This document shows, piece after piece, positions 20,304-29,973 of a stretch of 64,000 nt of DNA. The stretch is from Rebecca billardiae RCC1528. Its lineage: Eukaryota; Haptophyta. Location of the stretch: assembly GCA_965240325.2 (NCBI GenBank), contig OZ251225.1:3658001-3722000 (forward strand). Direction: 5' to 3'. The notes beneath the pieces are model-generated. The model saw only the letters and a program-made list of their open reading frames with translations. It searched no databases and was not told the DNA's origin. Numbering within the stretch: position 1 is the first letter of the stretch; each line of letters starts with the position of its first letter. Made by a program: the position numbers and the translations under genes.

Positions 20304-22855
20304 GGGGGCGGCGCAGCGCCAACGCGCCCCCGCCCCGCGCCCACGCGCCGCACTGGCGCCCTGCGCCGTGCGCGCTGCTCCGCCGGCGCATCGCCGACGT
20401 CCGGCCCCACCTGGCGCCGTACAATCTCGGCGCGCAGCGTGGAATCGCGCGGCAGCTGCACGACGCCGCCTCCCAGCGCCGTAAAGTCCGCAGTGTTGCC
20501 GCGCTGCGAGTAGTGGAACTCGATGCCTGCGTCCGCGCAGTGCTCGACCGACAGCAGCGGCGCCGTGACGCGCCGCGACGCCCACGCCTCGATCTCGAGC
20601 GTGAGGACCTTGTCGCTGTCGTCGTCCGCCGCAAGCTTGACCACCAGGGTCCCGCGGTGAGTGACCCGCTCCCGCGCACCGTTCCCCCACTCGATCTGAC
20701 ATGCGCCGTCCACCGGGGTAAGATTCGTCAAATCCTCGGCCATGGCGATGTTCTTCCGTGCGCCAGTGTCAAACACCAACGCCCGCGTGTTGTCCTCCGG
20801 CGGCGCCACGCGTGCCTCGGCCGCCCGCGCCGCGACGATCTCGATGTCCTCGTCGCGCTGCGCCCTGCCGCCGATAGCCGCGCCAATAGGCGCCAAGCCG
20901 AGTCCGGCGCCGGCGCCGCCGCCGTCTCCGGCGTCAGCATCACCGTCGCCACCAACGGCGCCGTCGGGCTCGTCACCCTGCTCGGGTGCGAACGCGACCT
21001 GCGTGCGGACCGTGCCGCCGCCGTTGCCATTCCCGACCACGGCGCGGGTGCTGCCCCCCGCACCACCGCCGCCACCGCCGCCGCCGCTCCGATGTGAGCC
21101 ACGGCTGCGATCCGACCGCGTCGACGCCGCGTCATCGCCAGCGTTCGAGTCGCGATCAGCCTGCGTCACCTGCGGGCAGTAACGCTTGATATGCCCCACG
21201 GCGCCGCACTTGTAGCAGCGCGGCCCGTGCGCGTCGTCGGAGTCGTCCTGGCCTCCGCGGCCGGCGCCGCTGCCAGTGCCGCCGCCGCCACCGCCACGAC
21301 CTCCGCCGCCGCCACCACGGCCAGCCGGCGACGTCGTGTCGCCGCCGCCGCCACCCGCCGACGCCGCCGCCGCCTGCGCCAGGCGGAGCCCGTCGATTGG
21401 GTGCGCGCGGGTAGCGCCGCCGCCTCCTGGCGTGCGGCCACCCGCCCCTGGGCGCCCAGGGCCCCCGCGGTCAACCCGCTTGCCCTTGGAGAAGTCCCAG
21501 TCCTCGAACTTGCCGTTGAGCTCGTGCACGAGCTCCTGCACGTCGAAGTTCGTCACGGTCCTGTAGTCCTTCGACTCGTACCGCGTCCGCATCTCGATGC
21601 CCGCGCCCACCGACGGAATGAACTCGATGAGCCGCGCAAGCATCTCCGCCGCTGGCGCTGCGTCACTCAGCTCCTGCAGCAGCACGTGGTTGTGCTGTAG
21701 CACCTGGAAGAGCTCGAGGGCGCCGACGCCGTCCTTGCCACAGTCCGGCAGGACCGTCCGATGCCAGCGTGCCCGCACCGACATGTACTTCCGCATGTCG
21801 TCGGGCTTGCGCATGCGCAGGATCGTCTTCCACAGGTACAGAAACTCGCGCCCCGGCGTAAGTGCGCCCCGGCGCGCGCGCTCCTCCTGCACCTCCGGCT
21901 GCGTCTCCATGAGGCGGTTGATGTGCTGCCACGCAGCCTCCGTCACCCACGACCGCAGCTCGGTGCGTAAGAAAGCCGTCCCCTTCTCGTACTGCGCCCC
22001 GGCGTACTTGGCGGGGTCCGCCTCGTCGCCGTCCGGCGCTGCCTCCAACACGCTCTGTCGGAGCTTGATGTCCAGCATGGCATGCTCGCTCGCCTGCCGC
22101 TCATACATCTGTTCCTCGGTCTCGCGCTCGCGGCGGTAGAGCTCGCGCGCGCGCGGATCGAGCGTCACGGCAGCGCCGCCCGCGGGCGCCGCGCCACCGA
22201 TCCCGCCGGCGCCGCCCGTAGGCGCTGCGCCGACGCTGGCGCCGCCCGCAGGCGTCGCGCCGTCAGTCCCAGCCGGCGCACCTGCCGCGCCGCCTGTGCC
22301 CACACCCGGACCGGGTGTGCCGGCCGCCGGACCCGGAGAAATTCCGGATCCGCCGCCCGCCGCCGGACCTGAACCCGGTCCGGTCGCCGTCGGGCCGCCC
22401 GGAGTGGCTAAACCACTCCCCGCGCCCGCCGAGGCAGCCTGCGCGTAGCTTGGCGCCTGCCTCGCCCCCGCCGCCGCCGCCGCGCGTTCCGCCGCGGCCC
22501 GGCGCTCGGCGTGCTCGCGGCGCTCGTGCTCGTGGCGATGGTCGAGCAGCCGCTGCTGCAGCGCGTAGTTCTCACGCGCCAGGTCCATCCGCTCGGCACT
22601 GACCTTGATCATCTTCGCCGCGGATGGGTTGAATGTCTCCCACGTCGAGTTGTACTCCTCGAGCGTGTTGATGCGGTGCTCCGCGTTCGGGCCGTGCGTC
22701 ACGATGATGCCGTTCAGTGCGGACATCGTAGCACCTTGCCCCGCCGGAAGCGCCGCCAGCTTGCTCGCCGATTGTGCGAGCCAACGCTGCTGAATCCCCT
22801 TGTCGTTGAGGCTCCCAACGTCGACCGAGCCGTAGTACCGGCCGCTCGTGCTCAT
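20294..22855 (-). CDS. Copia gag-protease
   Basis: ATG at 22855 gives a 57-nt leader after the 5' LTR; an earlier in-frame ATG at 22912 lies on the LTR edge. N-terminal half is a helical Gag with a long Gly/Pro/Ala-rich linker (near residues 140-240). A single CCHC zinc knuckle, CYKCGAVGHIKRYC, lies at about residue 546-559 of the 22855 start, after Gly-rich spacers. The aspartic protease is in the same frame: active site LVFDTGARKNIA, then the hydrophobic strands LEIEAWASRR and APLLSVEHCADAGI. The stop (TAA, 20294-20296) comes two codons after the slip site, so most ribosomes would make Gag-protease and a minority would continue into pol. Confidence 0.92.
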   Translation of the reverse strand: MSTSGRYYGSVDVGSLNDKGIQQRWLAQSASKLAALPAGQGATMSALNGIIVTHGPNAEHRINTLEEYNSTWETFNPSAAKMIKVSAERMDLARENYALQQRLLDHRHEHERREHAERRAAAERAAAAAGARQAPSYAQAASAGAGSGLATPGGPTATGPGSGPAAGGGSGISPGPAAGTPGPGVGTGGAAGAPAGTDGATPAGGASVGAAPTGGAGGIGGAAPAGGAAVTLDPRARELYRRERETEEQMYERQASEHAMLDIKLRQSVLEAAPDGDEADPAKYAGAQYEKGTAFLRTELRSWVTEAAWQHINRLMETQPEVQEERARRGALTPGREFLYLWKTILRMRKPDDMRKYMSVRARWHRTVLPDCGKDGVGALELFQVLQHNHVLLQELSDAAPAAEMLARLIEFIPSVGAGIEMRTRYESKDYRTVTNFDVQELVHELNGKFEDWDFSKGKRVDRGGPGRPGAGGRTPGGGGATRAHPIDGLRLAQAAAASAGGGGGDTTSPAGRGGGGGGRGGGGGGTGSGAGRGGQDDSDDAHGPRCYKCGAVGHIKRYCPQVTQADRDSNAGDDAASTRSDRSRGSHRSGGGGGGGGAGGSTRAVVGNGNGGGTVRTQVAFAPEQGDEPDGAVGGDGDADAGDGGGAGAGLGLAPIGAAIGGRAQRDEDIEIVAARAAEARVAPPEDNTRALVFDTGARKNIAMAEDLTNLTPVDGACQIEWGNGARERVTHRGTLVVKLAADDDSDKVLTLEIEAWASRRVTAPLLSVEHCADAGIEFHYSQRGNTADFTALGGGVVQLPRDSTLRAEIVRRQVGPDVGDAPAEQRARRRAPVRRVGAGRGRVGAAPPPNA
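20300..20306 (-). promoter_or_regulatory. -1 ribosomal frameshift heptamer CCCAAAC
   Basis: On the minus strand the gag frame reads C CCA AAC, then GCC and TAA. This is the X XXY YYZ pattern for simultaneous slippage, and after a one-base backward slip reading continues as AAA CGC CTA AGC, exactly the frame that carries pol. The heptamer is in the correct register and two codons before the gag stop. A downstream stem or pseudoknot is expected but I could not fold it. Confidence 0.8.
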
Positions 22856-22911
22856 CGGCGCGATCGATGAGAAAGCGCCGCGCGTACGATCCCTCCCGAT
22901 CGCTGCATGCA

Positions 22912-23606
22912 TATTGGGTAAACGCGAGCTCCGAGCGTCTCGAGCCCTGCTAAAAGCTCACCGGCACGTCCTCGGGCGCGTCGTCGGTGACGCCCACGAA
23001 GCCAATCTCGACCCTCGCTCCTCTGACGAGCGAAGCTAATCCTCCTGCCGAGCTCTTTTCGGCTCCGGCGGGGTGACCCGGCGTTTGCTGGCCCGGCTCG
23101 GGGAATCTCAATGATTCCGAGCCGCACGCCCCGTGCGTCAACCAATCACAGGTGTTCCCGACGCACCGCCGTAACTGCTGGTCGCACACGGTTTCTGGAT
23201 CCGTGTACCCGTTGAATCCGGACGTCCTCGTCCGTGATGAATTTCTGGATGAAACGGTCGTGTTTGCGTTCTCGAGAACTCCAACACGCTTCCACGATGG
23301 CGGCCGGGCCATGCCCGTGCGACGTCACCGTGCCGCGCTGCGCCGGGCCGTACCGCCCGCGCACGCGCCGCGTCCGTGTCGCTCCGCGTCCGCGCTGCCG
23401 CGTCCGCGCTCCGCGTCCACGTCGATCCGCGCCAGCGCTGCTGCGCTCGCGCTCCTGCCGCCGCGCGCGCCGCGCGCGCGCGCCGCCAGAGCCAGCCACT
23501 GCTCCGTAGCTGATGCCGCCGGCCCGCCTGGTGCGGCGCCGGCCCTGACGTCCCAGCGGCGACGCCATCTGCTGAGATGCGCGCCCCAGGCTGCGTCAGC
23601 TCAACA
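22912..23606 (-). repeat. 5' LTR of the Copia element
   Basis: Identical in length and, as far as compared, in sequence to 16261-16955. It should carry the element promoter. The bases just inside it on the minus strand (TGCATGCAGCGATCGGGAGG) do not begin with TGG, so a standard tRNA 3'-end primer-binding site is not obvious. Confidence 0.95.
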
Positions 23607-23625
23607 TATATATATATATACCGTA

Positions 23626-23968
<343 letters not shown>

Positions 23969-24099
23969 CTCGGTGAGGGAGCCCAGGGCCGGGATTAGGA
24001 GCACCGCCTCGCCCTGGGGCACGCGGCGGCGACCGGCAGATGCCGCCGCGGCCGAGCGCCTTCCGGAGCACTTGGATGAGGGTGAGGTCGTACTGTCAC

Positions 24100-24181
24100 A
24101 TATATATATATATATATACATATATATATGTATATTATATATATGTATATTAACGACGTGGTATGCAACGGGCAAGCGTCA
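24100..24181. repeat. TA/TATG run plus third partial palindrome arm
   Basis: Alternating TA with ATG interruptions (24100-24151) followed by AACGACGTGGTATGCAACGG and GCAAGCGTCAG, identical to the start of the right arm at 23844. Confidence 0.85.
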
Positions 24182-24495
24182 GAGTAAGCAAGCAAGCTGT
24201 AGCAGCAGATCGAGCAGCAGAGACAAACACCAGTGTCAGACTGGGCACCAGTCCTCGGAGACACCGTTCCACAGGAGTCGCGGGTAAGTTTCCGCATCTA
24301 CCCGTACGTACCGGCGGAGGCACGATCCGGCACTATCTCGGCCAGTCCGGAGCCCCAAACTCCCTGGGGCTGGGAGTTTGGGGCTGCCTGGCCCATCATC
24401 CGATGTGATGTGACCGATCCGTCCGCCTGCCCCTTCGGGGCGGTCTTAGCCCCGCCTGGTCGCTTCCGGTGGACCTATCGCCCACACGCGCGGTA

Positions 24496-24541
24496 GTGTA
24501 TGTATGTATGTATGTACGTATGTATGTATGTATGTATGTAT
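24496..24541 (+). repeat. (TATG)n microsatellite
   Basis: About eleven TATG units with one TACG variant. Confidence 0.95.
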
Positions 24542-24606
24542 TACTAATTGACCGGTAGCACGGAGTCGGTAATTGTGTGAGTAGCACGAGTCGTAGTTGA
24601 TCTCGC

Positions 24607-24650
24607 AGCCTGCCTGAGCTGTGTGCGTCTCTTATTCTTAGTAAACTGTA
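24607..24650 (-). repeat. Inverted copy of the 44 bp dispersed repeat
   Basis: Reads GCCTGCCTGAGCTGTG... TTCTTAGTAAACTGTA on the plus strand, the reverse complement of the copies at 6738 and 6805. No partner arm was found close by. Confidence 0.85.
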
Positions 24651-25588
24651 TAGTATAGTAAGTAGCTAGTCAGACAGTAAGTCGGCGGCCCGCGCTGAGT
24701 AGTTAGTACGGCCCGGCGGCTGTATTGGTATCATAGTCCCGTGGCGCCGCCGGCACGGCCGCGCCGAAACTCAGAGTCCGACCGAACTGTCAGCGGACAG
24801 TGAGGGTGACGGCGAGCAGGCCTTCGATCTGAGTAGTTGCTTCACCAGCATCATTGAGGATGTACTAGTTACTTGCACACTGCGACAGTGATGTTTACAT
24901 GTTACTTGCGCCACGGTCACACACAGACGACAGACGATTCACAGCCGCGGCAATGCCGCCGCGATAACTATACTGCATACAGTATCAGACTATATTGACA
25001 TGGCGCCATATAGGTAACAGCCCGCGCGGGCGGCAACTCTGCTGCGCTCAGTAGTTACAGTCAATTGAATGATGACTCGTCAGTGTCAGTTACGTATTCT
25101 CGACTCGTCGACTGCTATAGCTAGCTACGGTATAACTTAATTCTGACATACTACGACGCGCCGATGATGAACTTCGATCGACGCGATCGACCGACGACAA
25201 CTCGTCCGCCGGTCTCGTCCGGACTACTACAGTCGCGCCGCGCATCACAGCACGGAAGTGAAAGTCGTCAAGGCTTCTCACGACTCACGGTAAGCTAGGG
25301 TCTACGACAACGGATCGGGATCAGATAGTAGTATCGTCGCGTCATATCATCACGTCGCGTGACGACGACGAATTATTTATATTGACGACGATCTATGACA
25401 AGCTGCACTACGTCGTCACGACTAAACTGGCATCGTCACGACCGGTGTGAGGTGGCATTGCTTCAACTTCAACGCATCATCACGAAGCCTAGAGCTGGCG
25501 TCTGAGACGCCATAACTGCATAAGGGGCAGCGGCGGCGCTTGTGTCGTCGCCGGGCACGTGGCTCGACAGCAGCGCCGATCAGCCGGC
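24651..25588. other. Intergenic, no gene seen
   Basis: About 940 bp of mixed-composition DNA rich in CGACGA, CAGT and GTCAG words. Short frames here have no domain. Confidence 0.5.
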
Positions 25589-26668
25589 TCAGCCGGCCGA
25601 CGGGCATCCGCGCTTGGGCTGCAGCTGCATCCCTCGCCGCGATAGCTCGGCCTCGATCCCGTCCAGGTGCGCAAGGCCCACCACAGCCACCAGCCGCTGC
25701 CCGCCCGCCTTGTCGATCGAGTTGGCCATGTACTGGTCGCGGTCGGCGATGAGCGCGCGATGCAGCGCGGGCGCGGCCTCCTTGAACGAGGCCACCACCG
25801 CGCGCGTGTTCTCGCGCTCTTTCAGCGCCTGCACGGCCGCGCTCACAGCGGCGGCGTCGAGCGAGTCCGCGCCGGCACCGAGCGCGCCCGCCGGTGCGAG
25901 CGCGCGCGCGGCATCGGCGGGCGCGCCCTGCGGGAGCTCGGGCGCCGGCGCGGTGAGGAGCGCCTTGAGGTCCGTTTGCCCCAGTGCGTCACGCAGAGCG
26001 TCGAGTGTCGTGCGCACGTCCTGGTCCCCGAGCACCACCTGCGCCCCCGTGTCGAGCGCCTCCGCCACCGCCGTCCTGAACTCATCGCCCGCCTCAAAGC
26101 CCAGCCCCTCGAGGGAGGAGTACATGTTGGAGAGCGAGCGGCCGATGGCGTTGGACTGCGCGCGCTTCAGACGGTCGGGAAGGGAGCCGGGGCGCATCAG
26201 GTCCTGCGCAAAGCCCTGAACCACGCCCTGCTCCTTCGAAGGGCCACCGCCGCCGCCGTCAGCCGCGGCAGCGGTCGCGCTGCTGGCCGCGGCCGCTGCC
26301 TGCTGCTTCTGCGCATCCTTCGCGAGTAGTGACTCGAGGCGCGGGCGGTCGAGCTCGACCATCACGACGTCGGGGCGCACCTCACGGATGAGCGAGCGCA
26401 CCAGCTCCGCCGAGTCGCGAGAGATGTGCGCCGTGCCGCACATCCACACGCGCCTGCCCGAGGCGTCGCGCAGCATGTCCACGGCCTGGTCACACACCGG
26501 CGCGCCAACCGCAGCGGCTGCCGGCAGCACGGGGACGCCGTGCAGGACCGAGGACGCGCCAAGCGCACCACCGTACTGCACGACCGCGCGCCGCGTGCGC
26601 GGCGCTGGCGCGGCGTGCGCGCAGCACGCCACCAGCGCGAGCAGCCCAGCGCACGCGCGTGCAGCCAT
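25589..26668 (-). CDS. TraB/PrgY-like family protein, probably plastid-targeted
   Basis: A 359-residue intronless protein from the ATG at 26668. Residues 1-22 form a signal peptide (ACAGLLALVACCAHAAPAP) followed by an Arg/Ala/Gly stretch, the two-part leader of plastid proteins in algae with secondary plastids. The TraB domain is clear: VWMCGTAHISRDSAELV with the GTAH motif, VVMVELDRPRL, MYSSLEGLGFEAGDEF, AQVVLGDQDVRTTL, and the C-terminal block RDQYMANSID...LVAVVGLAHLDGIEAEL with a second conserved GxAH. The family has membrane-associated, possibly metal-dependent hydrolase-like features; its function in algae is not established. It is divergent from the Nudix gene, 130 bp between start codons. 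Confidence 0.85.
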   Translation of the reverse strand: MAARACAGLLALVACCAHAAPAPRTRRAVVQYGGALGASSVLHGVPVLPAAAAVGAPVCDQAVDMLRDASGRRVWMCGTAHISRDSAELVRSLIREVRPDVVMVELDRPRLESLLAKDAQKQQAAAAASSATAAAADGGGGGPSKEQGVVQGFAQDLMRPGSLPDRLKRAQSNAIGRSLSNMYSSLEGLGFEAGDEFRTAVAEALDTGAQVVLGDQDVRTTLDALRDALGQTDLKALLTAPAPELPQGAPADAARALAPAGALGAGADSLDAAAVSAAVQALKERENTRAVVASFKEAAPALHRALIADRDQYMANSIDKAGGQRLVAVVGLAHLDGIEAELSRRGMQLQPKRGCPSAG

Positions 26669-26798
26669 GATGAGCCAGCCCGTCGCGCGAATCCCGTTCG
26701 CTGAGGTTGGCTGAGGCTCCTTGCTGGGCCGAGTCTGAAGAACAGTGTCTCACGCCCGCACGCGTGCCACGAACTGCACTGGGCATCCATCGTGCACG

Positions 26799-27503
26799 AT
26801 GCAGACGACGGTGCCGCACTTCGTCACGGGTGACTTCACGTCGCACCGCAAGTTCCTTGCCGACAAAGAGTACGGCGATGCTCTCGACTCTATCGTGAAG
26901 GGCTGCACGGACATGCTCATCGTCTCCGCAGACGGCGCCAAGCTCCTGCTTGGCAAGCGTCTCGTGCACCCGCAGCCGGACTGGTGGTTTGTCGGCGGGC
27001 GAATGATGCCTGGCGATACGCCCAAGTCGTCGTGCGCGCGCCTTCTCCGTCGCGAGCTCGGCCTCGAGGTGCAGCCCGATCGCCTCTCATTCGTCTGCTC
27101 CGCCAGCCTCGCATGGGCGATGCGCGAGCAGGCGCCGCAGACCAACGGCACAACGGACGTGCAGCTGGTGCTCTCGATGCAGGCAACGCAGGAAGAGATG
27201 GCCGCCATCAAGCTCGACGAGAAGGAGTACTCCGACTCGCAGTGGATCGCGCCTCAGGACGTGCTCGCGGGCGATTACCACCCGGCGCTCAAGCACGCAT
27301 GCGGCGCGCTTCTCGCCGGCCGTGTGATGGCTGAGCTCGAGCGCACCGCAGCTGCTCCGCCCTCACCCGAATCGGATGCACAGCTCGCGAAGCTCGCACG
27401 CGAGCTTGTCGCGCTGCGTTCGCCGCCCCCGGCTGGGGTCAGCAGCTACCGCGTGCGATGCGCGGAGCTCTCGTATGATGGGGCGGTGAACGTCACGCTG
27501 TGA
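26799..27503 (+). CDS. Nudix-fold hydrolase-like protein with variant Nudix box
   Basis: A 234-residue intronless protein from the ATG at 26799; the frame is open to 26745 but without another ATG. The Nudix helix region is GGRMMPGDTPKSSCARLL followed by RRELGLEV, preceded by LLLGKRL and WWFVGGR as usual. Compared with the consensus Gx5Ex7REUxEExGU, the first Glu is Asp and the R-E pair reads R-L, leaving Arg and one Glu of the metal-binding cluster. This may be a diverged active enzyme or a binding protein. A C-terminal extension of ~60 residues has no recognisable domain. No targeting leader is evident. The shared 130 bp divergent spacer with the TraB-like gene suggests joint regulation, unproved. 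Confidence 0.75.
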   Translation: MQTTVPHFVTGDFTSHRKFLADKEYGDALDSIVKGCTDMLIVSADGAKLLLGKRLVHPQPDWWFVGGRMMPGDTPKSSCARLLRRELGLEVQPDRLSFVCSASLAWAMREQAPQTNGTTDVQLVLSMQATQEEMAAIKLDEKEYSDSQWIAPQDVLAGDYHPALKHACGALLAGRVMAELERTAAAPPSPESDAQLAKLARELVALRSPPPAGVSSYRVRCAELSYDGAVNVTL

Positions 27504-29228
27504 AGATGCACGGGCTGCACCGCAGCCTAAACAGCCCAGAACAGGCGGTACTCGTCACTCTCAGAGATTATCATTATTCATGTCATTATTAGCAGGCTCC
27601 GAGCTGTTTCGATCCGCCACAACTCCCAGAGGAGGGGCAGCCTCCAACGCCGCGCGGTGACCCATTGCACTTTGCAGCCACGCCCGGGCCGCCGCCAGCC
27701 CGCGGGTGCAGCCAGCGAGCGCGCGGCCTACGCGCACCGGGTCCGCCGTCCGGGACGGGCCACGCGCATCGCCCGCCGTAGTGCGGGCGTAGTGACTAGT
27801 GGCTGACGACGCGGTAAGCTATAGTGCCCTTATTGCCGCCAGCTGCACGGCCGTGCTGGCGATCCGCGCCCCGCCCAGGCCGGGCCTGGCTCAGCTTGAT
27901 GACTGACCGGAAAGCCTCCAGGCAGCCGGACTCTGGCTGCCAGCCCGCCCGAGGGCGCCAGGTCACGCGGAGGGCTAACGGTGACGGTGTCAAGTTATAC
28001 CCGCTTAATCAAACCGCCGAGCTGGTTATTCGATCGACCGAAACGTTTCCGCCGACCGTTATTGACGATACGTTGTAGCTAGACTCCGTAGTACTAGCTT
28101 ACTGCTAGCTAATAGCAGGTCTCAGAGTAATAAAAGATGTCGTCATCATCATATATAGTAGTATATCGATCGCGTTTGCGGGGTCGTAGCTATACCTATA
28201 CAGTCATCACTGCTAGAGGCTGCTATATCACTTCGGAGTGCTGCCGACTCCCGCGGCTGCCGCCGGTCCTGATGACTTCCGCCGTACTCACGGCGTACTG
28301 CTGTAGGTAATGCTGCGGCGCAGACTAAGTGAGTAAGACCTGACGCGCGAGACCGCGCGCCGCGCGGCTCCGATTCGAGGCTTTAATCGAGGCGGCTACT
28401 GACTCGGTCTCGGGGCGGCCGCGCGCAGCATCAATCTGCCATCATTGTCACTGATTGCAGCTAACTAGCTAGCTCTAGTTACAGCCTCCGCAACTCGGTC
28501 CAACGGGCCAACGGACCCCGGGCCCGGCGCCCCCGGGCCCGGGGGCCCACTGAGTCGTCATGCGCAGTTGCGAAACCCTGATTGATGAGTGATCGGATGA
28601 GGCGAGGACTCCGCAGCTGAAGTCGTCAGTCAGTCTCAGGCGGGCCGTCGCCGCCGGTCGCGCCGGCCGCCGGCCTCCAGGGAGTCGGGGGTCGGCAGGA
28701 CCGTCGCCGGGGGACGAGGCTGCCCGCGGCGGGCGTGACGAAACCGAACAGTTGGCACTGATGTTAGAGGAGTTGAAGACCCGCGAGACGACTGGGCTAA
28801 ACGGTTCGCGCGAACCGTTTAGCTCAGTCGTCTCGCGGGTCTTCAACTCCTCTAACAGGCACGCTTACCGCTTAGTGGCGCCCGCTGTGATTTGACACTG
28901 TGAAGTCACTCAACCGCGGGCCGCAGCATCGGGCGGCGCCGCATTCAGGCCGGCGACGACGTCGACGGTCGCGGGCCGAGTCCGGGCCGCTCATCAATCA
29001 TCATCATAACGTTCATCATCATTGGCGGCATATGGAGCCTGGCGGATGCACGGAAAGTCTGGAATGATGATAGCTCCGACGGCGAATTCATCCTGACTGA
29101 CAATCCGACTGGCGACTGCCGCGGTACTCCGCGGCACGGACTGGGCTCGGGTCAGTTCATGGCCAGCTGACGATGTCAACATTGATGGGTCGGGCCCTGC
29201 CCCACGTGGCGGTACGCGGACCATCACC
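27504..29228. other. Intergenic, 1.7 kb, one strong hairpin
   Basis: No gene is supported. GC-rich and AT-rich blocks alternate; the only structured piece is the 94 bp palindrome at 28763-28856. Confidence 0.5.
28763..28856. repeat. 94 bp near-perfect palindrome
   Basis: Arms of 47 bp (28763-28809 and 28810-28856) running from GTTAGAGGAGTTGAAGAC to the centre TTCGCGCGAA and back, with one mismatch (ACTGGGCT against AGCTCAGT) and no loop. It could be a terminal fragment of a foldback element or form a very stable RNA hairpin if transcribed. Confidence 0.92.
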
Positions 29229-29621
29229 CTACGTTCGGTACGGCACGAGTAGGTCTGCGGCGAGGCTAGCTGCGTCCTCGGTCGCCCCCGACTGCCCATC
29301 GGCCTGCGCACGGCACACACTCGAGTCCACAAAGTTGTAGTCTGCACACGGGTTCAACACGCCATCTGTGGAGACATAGGCCTCGGTGAGAGGGACTGAA
29401 TTGCCAAAGAGGTTCAAGAACGCCGAGCCACCGGTGAAGGCTGTCGCGTCCCCAAACTGTGCGCTCTTCAGCGAGCCCTCTGGCGTGGGCGCCCAGTCGT
29501 ATCCATAGTCGACCGAGTAGTTGACGCCCGCTGACATGCCTGACTCGCGATCACCCAGGAAGTAGTAGGTGTCCTCCATCTTGCCGAGCTCGGGCTTTTC
29601 GCGCAGGAACGGAGTCCCCAT
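29229..29621 (-). CDS. Small hypothetical protein
   Basis: A 130-residue frame from the ATG at 29621. Composition is protein-like and unlike the Arg/Ala-rich chance frames around it: aromatic and Gly/Asp-rich (MEDTYYFLGDRESG, VNYSVDYGYDWAPTPEG, SAFLNLFGNSVPLTEAYVS, PCADYNFVDSSVC). The STDG turn and the two cysteines suggest an extracellular beta-rich fragment, for example nidogen-like, but no complete domain can be recognised and there is no signal peptide on this start. It may be an exon or a remnant of a larger gene. Confidence 0.45.
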   Translation of the reverse strand: MGTPFLREKPELGKMEDTYYFLGDRESGMSAGVNYSVDYGYDWAPTPEGSLKSAQFGDATAFTGGSAFLNLFGNSVPLTEAYVSTDGVLNPCADYNFVDSSVCRAQADGQSGATEDAASLAADLLVPYRT

Positions 29622-29973
29622 GGCGCCCCGGTACCGACGCCGGGCGCTACGGCGCGCCCGACAGATGCGACGCGGTGCCGCGTGCACCGGCCGCGCCTAA
29701 AATGACGATGGCGGTCGGAGTCGTCCTGCTGACCCATTCTATGATTTAACGACACAGGTAGGACGGCGCAGGTCTCCTGATTCGTCGTCGGCAGTGCCCG
29801 ATCGTCGACACGAAGTCGGCGCTGGTGGCAGAGCATAGCCTGAACCGCGATCGAATGGCTTGAGCGCGGCCTTGAGCTGCTGGAGCGCGATCCACCTGCG
29901 CTGCGCGGCTCGCATGGACCTGCTGTGCGCCGAGCGAGGGCGAGGGTGCAGGTCCGGATGTCAGACGGCCGTC

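Larger units (their letters stand above)
16256..23611 (-). mobile_element. Complete Ty1/Copia LTR retrotransposon with target duplication
   Basis: The element proper is 16261-23606 (7,346 bp), transcribed on the minus strand, and is flanked by TATAT on both sides (16256-16260 and 23607-23611), a 5 bp duplication in TA-rich DNA. Domain order is Gag, protease, integrase, reverse transcriptase, RNase H, which defines Copia rather than Gypsy. Both long frames are intact and the two 695 bp LTRs look identical wherever compared, so the insertion is recent and the element may still be active. The gag-pro and pol frames are offset by a -1 shift. Confidence 0.95.

Noticed and set aside
20728-22139. 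Multiple plus-strand frames opposite gag
   Set aside because: Shadows of the Gly/Ala/Pro-rich gag frame on the other strand.
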